Shown piece after piece: positions 40,974-44,694 of a stretch of DNA of 44,694 bases. The position numbers were made by a program, and so were the translations under genes. The stretch comes from Lachnospiraceae bacterium (GTDB taxonomy: Bacteria; Bacillota; Clostridia; Lachnospirales; Lachnospiraceae), in the NCBI GenBank assembly GCA_024693225.1, contig JAILLI010000030.1, positions 1 to 44,694 of the forward strand, written 5' to 3'. The first letter of the stretch is position 1, and each line of letters starts with the position of its first letter. The notes beneath the pieces are model-generated. The model saw only the letters and a program-made list of their open reading frames with translations, did no database searches and was not told the DNA's origin.

Positions 40974-43541
40974 TTACATGAACTTGACGAATTCCTCTTC
41001 GGGTACGGGCTTGGAATAATAATAGCCCTGGATCACGCTGCACCCCATTCCCGTCAGCAGATCCGCCTGATCTTTTGTCTCAACACCCTCTGCTATTATA
41101 TCAAAACCCAGTTCTTTTGTCATATTGACCACTGAAGATATGATCACATTACCTCTTCCGAGAGTATCCTCTCCCCGCAGAAATCCCATATCAAGCTTGA
41201 CTATGTCTATGGGAGCACTCTTTAAGAGATTGAGCGAAGAGTATCCGCTTCCGAAATCATCCATATTGACCTTGAAGCCCATCTGCCTTATGGACTGTAC
41301 CCGCCGGAATATCTCCTCCACATTTCCCGCATATGCGCTCTCGGTTATCTCGAACTGTATATGATCACAGGCATCCGGGAAAGCTGCGGCAACTTCTCCT
41401 ATATAGTCGGCAATGCCCTCATACATAAGGCTTATCCTTGAGATATTGACGGAAACGGGAACCGCCTTTCCCGTACTTTTTATCCAGGAGGACACTTTCT
41501 CAAAGGAAGACTTCCATACATACCTGTCAAGTTCGGTTATATATCCGTTCTTTTCAAAGACCGGTATGAATACCCCGGGACTTATCATGGTCCCATCGGA
41601 CTTTATCCATCTTGAAAGTGCTTCCGCCCCGACCAGTTCGCCTGTCACATGATCGTATTTGGGCTGGAAATAGAGTACGAACTCTCCCCTTTCCATCGCA
41701 GGCTTCATCTTCTGTGTTATCTCCGCCTCCAAAGACATGTTCCTGGACATCTCTTCCGTATAGAGCACATATGTGTTCCTGGACCTGTCCTTTGAGGTCC
41801 TGTAGGCATATGTCGCATACAGCATGGCCCTTGAAACATTGGTGGACAGTTTCTTTATCTCAAACATACCGAACTTCATGGTAAGAGGAAAATCTATATT
41901 GAGATGGGCTACGGATATCTGTGTATCGGCCTTGAACTTTTGAAGATTCTCCCGGGTATTCTCAAAGATGCAGCCAAATGCCCCCGCTCCCAGTCTGCCG
42001 CATATTCCTCTCCTGTCGGCAAATTCCTCCATGATCTTTGCAATATACTGGATCACTATATCGCCGCCCTTATTGCTGTACAGATCGTTTATGCCTCCGA
42101 GCCCGTTTATGTCTCCGACCACCAGGAGGAAGTCCTTGTCCGGCTCATCGGCTATAAAATGACCGGCGGCCTTGATGAAACCGATCTGGTTATAGAGGCC
42201 GGTAAGGGGATCCAGACCCAGCTGGACCTTGAGCTCGTCATTGAGATAATGTACACAGTCTTCTATGCGCGAGTATCCGTTTGCAACGGCGCAGGCCATC
42301 TCATGACAGGTTACGTATCCGCAGGCCTGACAGTTGAGTTCTTTCTTGACCTTTGTGGTCTTGTGCATGGCTTCAAATATCTCTTCAACAACATTTTCCG
42401 GAACGGAACACTTCTCGTGATAATTCTCCTCCCCCTGCCACTCGAAATCCATCATGTTTATGAAGGAGTACTGTTGGCACAGACTTTCGTACCTGTCATT
42501 GGGCGACATGTCTCCCTTATCTTCCGGGTCCATGGAATCTGTGAGTTTCTTTTCGTATATCGATATGCTCTTCTCATAATCAAGGGACGAACTGTCTAAG
42601 GCCGGTCCTCCCATACAGCCTCCGGCGCACAGATCGACCGTGACCATGGTCGGATGATGCTCACTCTTTAAAAATTCTCTCGATCCGATCAGTTCGTTGT
42701 ATCCGTCTTTGAGCCCTCTGTTAGCCTTAAAGATATATCCGGACGGGAAATACCTTGCCACGGCTACAGAAAATGCATCATTCTCTGCAGCGACAGTACC
42801 CATGCCGTCAATCTCCATATCAAATCCGGCACTGTATCCCGAAATATCCTTATCTGCCAGATACTCGAAAAGCGTCTTGAACCCGATCAGGTAATTGATG
42901 TTCCTTCCGGTATTGTATGAACTGAACTCATCGTAGATGGCTGTACATGGGGACAGAAGGGCAAACCTTCCCTTTACGTTCATGTATTTGCGGTAATATA
43001 TGGCGGCACATACAGCCGGGAGCTGTACGGGGATGAAGGAGTCGAGTGCCTCCGGAGCATAACGGGATACGTAGTTGGAAAAGCCCGGACAAGTGTGAGC
43101 GAAAAACCTGTCGCATTTCCCCCTCTCATCCATATGATCCCGAAGATATCTGGCATGACAGTATATGCTGATATTCCCTCCCACGGTACCATCGTATATG
43201 CCCTTTATGCCAAGGGATTTAAGATATCCGAAAACCTTCGAGGCTGTCTCGGCCCCGTATGCGACCACAAATGTCGGATCCGCGATCAGCGACACCTCGT
43301 TCCCCCTCTTCAGATCGGTAAGAAGGTCCTCAAGGCTGTCCCTGTACATTCTGGCATCATGAACACACTCATTGATACAGGACCCGCAGTGGATACAGTT
43401 CCTGTCCGAAACATCTATGCTGATCTTACCGTTCTCGGTAGCGGTAACATTGGCTCCTACGGCAGGGCATACATGGACACAGTGGTTACAGGCCACACAC
43501 TTGTCATTGGTATATATCATCCCGTCATTGTATCTTCTCAT
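40974..43541 (-). CDS. Ferredoxin / [FeFe]-hydrogenase-like H-cluster / GGDEF-EAL fusion protein
   Basis: The 855 residues contain, in order: two [4Fe-4S] motifs (C15/18/21/25 and C49/52/55/59); a hydrogenase large-subunit-like domain (about 75-330) that keeps the four H-cluster cysteines (C151 in HTCPGF, C199 in SPCTA, C305 and C309 in LCAGGCMGG); a CX2CX4C...C Fe-S domain (C404/407/412/429); a GGDEF fold whose signature is GAGAF (518-522); and an EAL domain from about 605 with AEALSRW, FEITESA, MDDFGSGYS, AEGVET and IQGYYYSKP. It has no membrane segment. The proton-shuttle cysteine before C151 is Thr, and the lysine after C199 is Ile. A sensing rather than H2-metabolising role is therefore likely, with output through c-di-GMP hydrolysis. 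It starts after AGGTGA, 11 nt from the FIST gene. Confidence 0.88.
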   Translation of the reverse strand: MRRYNDGMIYTNDKCVACNHCVHVCPAVGANVTATENGKISIDVSDRNCIHCGSCINECVHDARMYRDSLEDLLTDLKRGNEVSLIADPTFVVAYGAETASKVFGYLKSLGIKGIYDGTVGGNISIYCHARYLRDHMDERGKCDRFFAHTCPGFSNYVSRYAPEALDSFIPVQLPAVCAAIYYRKYMNVKGRFALLSPCTAIYDEFSSYNTGRNINYLIGFKTLFEYLADKDISGYSAGFDMEIDGMGTVAAENDAFSVAVARYFPSGYIFKANRGLKDGYNELIGSREFLKSEHHPTMVTVDLCAGGCMGGPALDSSSLDYEKSISIYEKKLTDSMDPEDKGDMSPNDRYESLCQQYSFINMMDFEWQGEENYHEKCSVPENVVEEIFEAMHKTTKVKKELNCQACGYVTCHEMACAVANGYSRIEDCVHYLNDELKVQLGLDPLTGLYNQIGFIKAAGHFIADEPDKDFLLVVGDINGLGGINDLYSNKGGDIVIQYIAKIMEEFADRRGICGRLGAGAFGCIFENTRENLQKFKADTQISVAHLNIDFPLTMKFGMFEIKKLSTNVSRAMLYATYAYRTSKDRSRNTYVLYTEEMSRNMSLEAEITQKMKPAMERGEFVLYFQPKYDHVTGELVGAEALSRWIKSDGTMISPGVFIPVFEKNGYITELDRYVWKSSFEKVSSWIKSTGKAVPVSVNISRISLMYEGIADYIGEVAAAFPDACDHIQFEITESAYAGNVEEIFRRVQSIRQMGFKVNMDDFGSGYSSLNLLKSAPIDIVKLDMGFLRGEDTLGRGNVIISSVVNMTKELGFDIIAEGVETKDQADLLTGMGCSVIQGYYYSKPVPEEEFVKFM

Positions 43542-43552
43542 ACGATCACCTA

Positions 43553-44677
43553 TTATTCAAAGGACAGTATCAGCATGGTCTGGTTCAGGTGCTTATAGGC
43601 ATACTGCTCTCCGTGTCCCGACAGACCGATGTAAGTTCCGTAGTCAGCTTTGAGCGTTTCGTTATAATCCATCAGCTTTCCCGTCTGGGTAAAGTATCTG
43701 ATCCTCTGGACGCAGTTTATGATCAGAGAAAATGACACCTCGCCGATGGCCTCGTGAACTTTTGCGGCCGTTTCTGCCCATACGGTCTCCGGAGGATCTA
43801 TGGGATCGAGGAGTACCACCCTTGTCTGATTGTATATCTTGGAAAAGAAGCTCAGGCTTCCGTCACTGTACTGTTCACGAAAACCTATTATACCCAGATC
43901 ACCGTTCTCGATCCTTCCGAGCGGATGATAGAAAGAGTTGGCGGAAAGCTCGTCCTCGGGTATCTTCAGCGCACGCGCATATACCCCGGCTGCACTCTTG
44001 TGATCAAACTCATATACCTTTCTCTCATCACAGTCCACATCGGTTGCCGTAAAGAAATGATTGGAAGGTGAAAACATGTTTTCCTTGAAAAGATTGATCC
44101 TTCCCCTCTCGTTATGGACGAACGCGAACACGCTTGCATCCATATAGAGTATCCCGTTAAGGGATACGGCGGACTGTCTGTCGGGATTGGTGGCAAAAGA
44201 GGCACTGCACCCGCATATGGGAACACCGGTGTCGCCTATCACCTGCCGGTATGTATCCATCAGCAGTTCTTCACAGTTGTCTGCAGAGGCGTTAAACTCC
44301 AGACAAACGGTGTTCTCGGCTTCGACCTGCCTGTAGGCTTCGGCTATGGCATCGGCCGACCGTCTCGGATGCCGGCTGACCTCAAAGACCACTCCCGACG
44401 ATACGCTTATACCCTCTGTTATGGCCATGACGCTAAGACCGCTTCTTGTAACACCAAACGGTGAATACGTGACATCGGTCGTCGCTCCTATGACCGTTGC
44501 TTCAGGGAATGAATTGGACAGCATACGGGAATACCATCCGAAATTGGCATTATCCGATGCGAAGATCACGAGCAGGGGTTTAATGCTCTCGCCGTTTTCC
44601 TTAAGCTGTTCCAGGATCTGAGGGTAGGCTCTGGTACCTATCTTCTCATCCACCTGGGCTATATAACATCGTTTCAT
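43553..44677 (-). CDS. FIST-domain sensor protein
   Basis: The 374 residues consist of a FIST N-terminal domain and a FIST C-terminal domain. The N-terminal part (about 30-220) contains the PEATVIGATTDVTYSPFGV turn and GVPICGCSAS. The C-terminal part (about 225-372) contains FYHPLGRIENGDLGIIGF and ends SGHGEQYAYKHLNQT. FIST proteins are cytoplasmic sensors thought to bind small ligands, and some (NosP) bind NO through heme. No kinase or output domain is attached, so the signal is probably passed to the H-cluster/EAL protein encoded 11 nt downstream. The start follows GGGAGGT by 3-4 nt. Only 17 nt of upstream sequence are in the window, so its promoter is not visible. Confidence 0.85.
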   Translation of the reverse strand: MKRCYIAQVDEKIGTRAYPQILEQLKENGESIKPLLVIFASDNANFGWYSRMLSNSFPEATVIGATTDVTYSPFGVTRSGLSVMAITEGISVSSGVVFEVSRHPRRSADAIAEAYRQVEAENTVCLEFNASADNCEELLMDTYRQVIGDTGVPICGCSASFATNPDRQSAVSLNGILYMDASVFAFVHNERGRINLFKENMFSPSNHFFTATDVDCDERKVYEFDHKSAAGVYARALKIPEDELSANSFYHPLGRIENGDLGIIGFREQYSDGSLSFFSKIYNQTRVVLLDPIDPPETVWAETAAKVHEAIGEVSFSLIINCVQRIRYFTQTGKLMDYNETLKADYGTYIGLSGHGEQYAYKHLNQTMLILSFE

Positions 44678-44694
44678 GTAACCTCCCGGGAAAT

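Noticed and set aside
40974-43541. Reading the H-cluster protein as a metabolic [FeFe]-hydrogenase
   Set aside because: The proton-transfer cysteine and other residues around the H-cluster are replaced, and the protein ends in GGDEF-EAL domains. A sensor is the better reading.

Overview
The window reads as a chromosomal segment from a Clostridia bacterium, most likely a Lachnospiraceae member. The reasons are the Firmicutes gene order priA-def-fmt-Zn peptidase-rsmB-rlmN-prpC-prkC-rsgA-rpe, strong GGAGG-type ribosome binding sites, frequent TTG/GTG starts, a PASTA kinase, SpoIIE-type phosphatase and several c-di-GMP proteins. Every convincing gene is on the minus strand, so transcription runs from high to low coordinates. 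I see no tRNA, rRNA, CRISPR array, IS element or phage gene.

Right end (44.7-31.7 kb): signalling genes. A FIST sensor-domain protein is followed by an unusual fusion of ferredoxin clusters, an [FeFe]-hydrogenase-like H-cluster domain, a four-cysteine Fe-S domain, a degenerate GGDEF and an intact EAL domain, closed by a clear terminator. Next comes a five-gene operon: lipoprotein, XpaC, TelA, and two membrane proteins with degenerate GGDEF plus EAL domains, one catalytically intact and one not. A separately promoted HDOD/EAL-like protein follows, then a hairpin.

Middle (31.7-20.1 kb): the conserved block for replication restart (priA), protein N-terminal processing (def, fmt), rRNA methylation (rsmB, rlmN), Ser/Thr phospho-signalling (prpC, prkC), ribosome maturation (rsgA) and the pentose phosphate enzyme rpe.

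20.1-9.7 kb: with a 4-nt overlap after rpe the same run continues into a glycoconjugate cluster. It holds a UbiA-type polyprenyl-phosphate phosphoribosyltransferase homologue, two HAD phosphatases, two single-domain SMR/EamA membrane proteins, a DRE-TIM aldolase with an extra C-terminal domain, an acetolactate-synthase-like ThDP enzyme, a GtrB-type glycosyltransferase, a YfhO-type GT-C protein and a DegT aminotransferase. Together they look like a pathway that makes one or two lipid-linked sugars, flips them and transfers them outside the cell; the sugar itself cannot be read from sequence.

9.7-4.0 kb: an acidic lipoprotein, an MFS protein with an N-terminal Cache-like sensor loop, a D-Ala-D-Ala-ligase-type ATP-grasp enzyme and a Cache-HAMP-SpoIIE phosphatase. 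From priA to this gene there are 24 genes without an intergenic gap above about 115 nt.

Left end (4.0-0 kb): decayed DNA. There is a MATE remnant with its halves in swapped order, an STT3 oligosaccharyltransferase fragment that keeps its WWDYG motif, and a TetR C-terminal fragment ending at a good terminator. Then come an alpha/beta hydrolase with promoter and palindromic operator, a possible 25-codon membrane microprotein, and the first 26 codons of a TetR regulator running off the edge.
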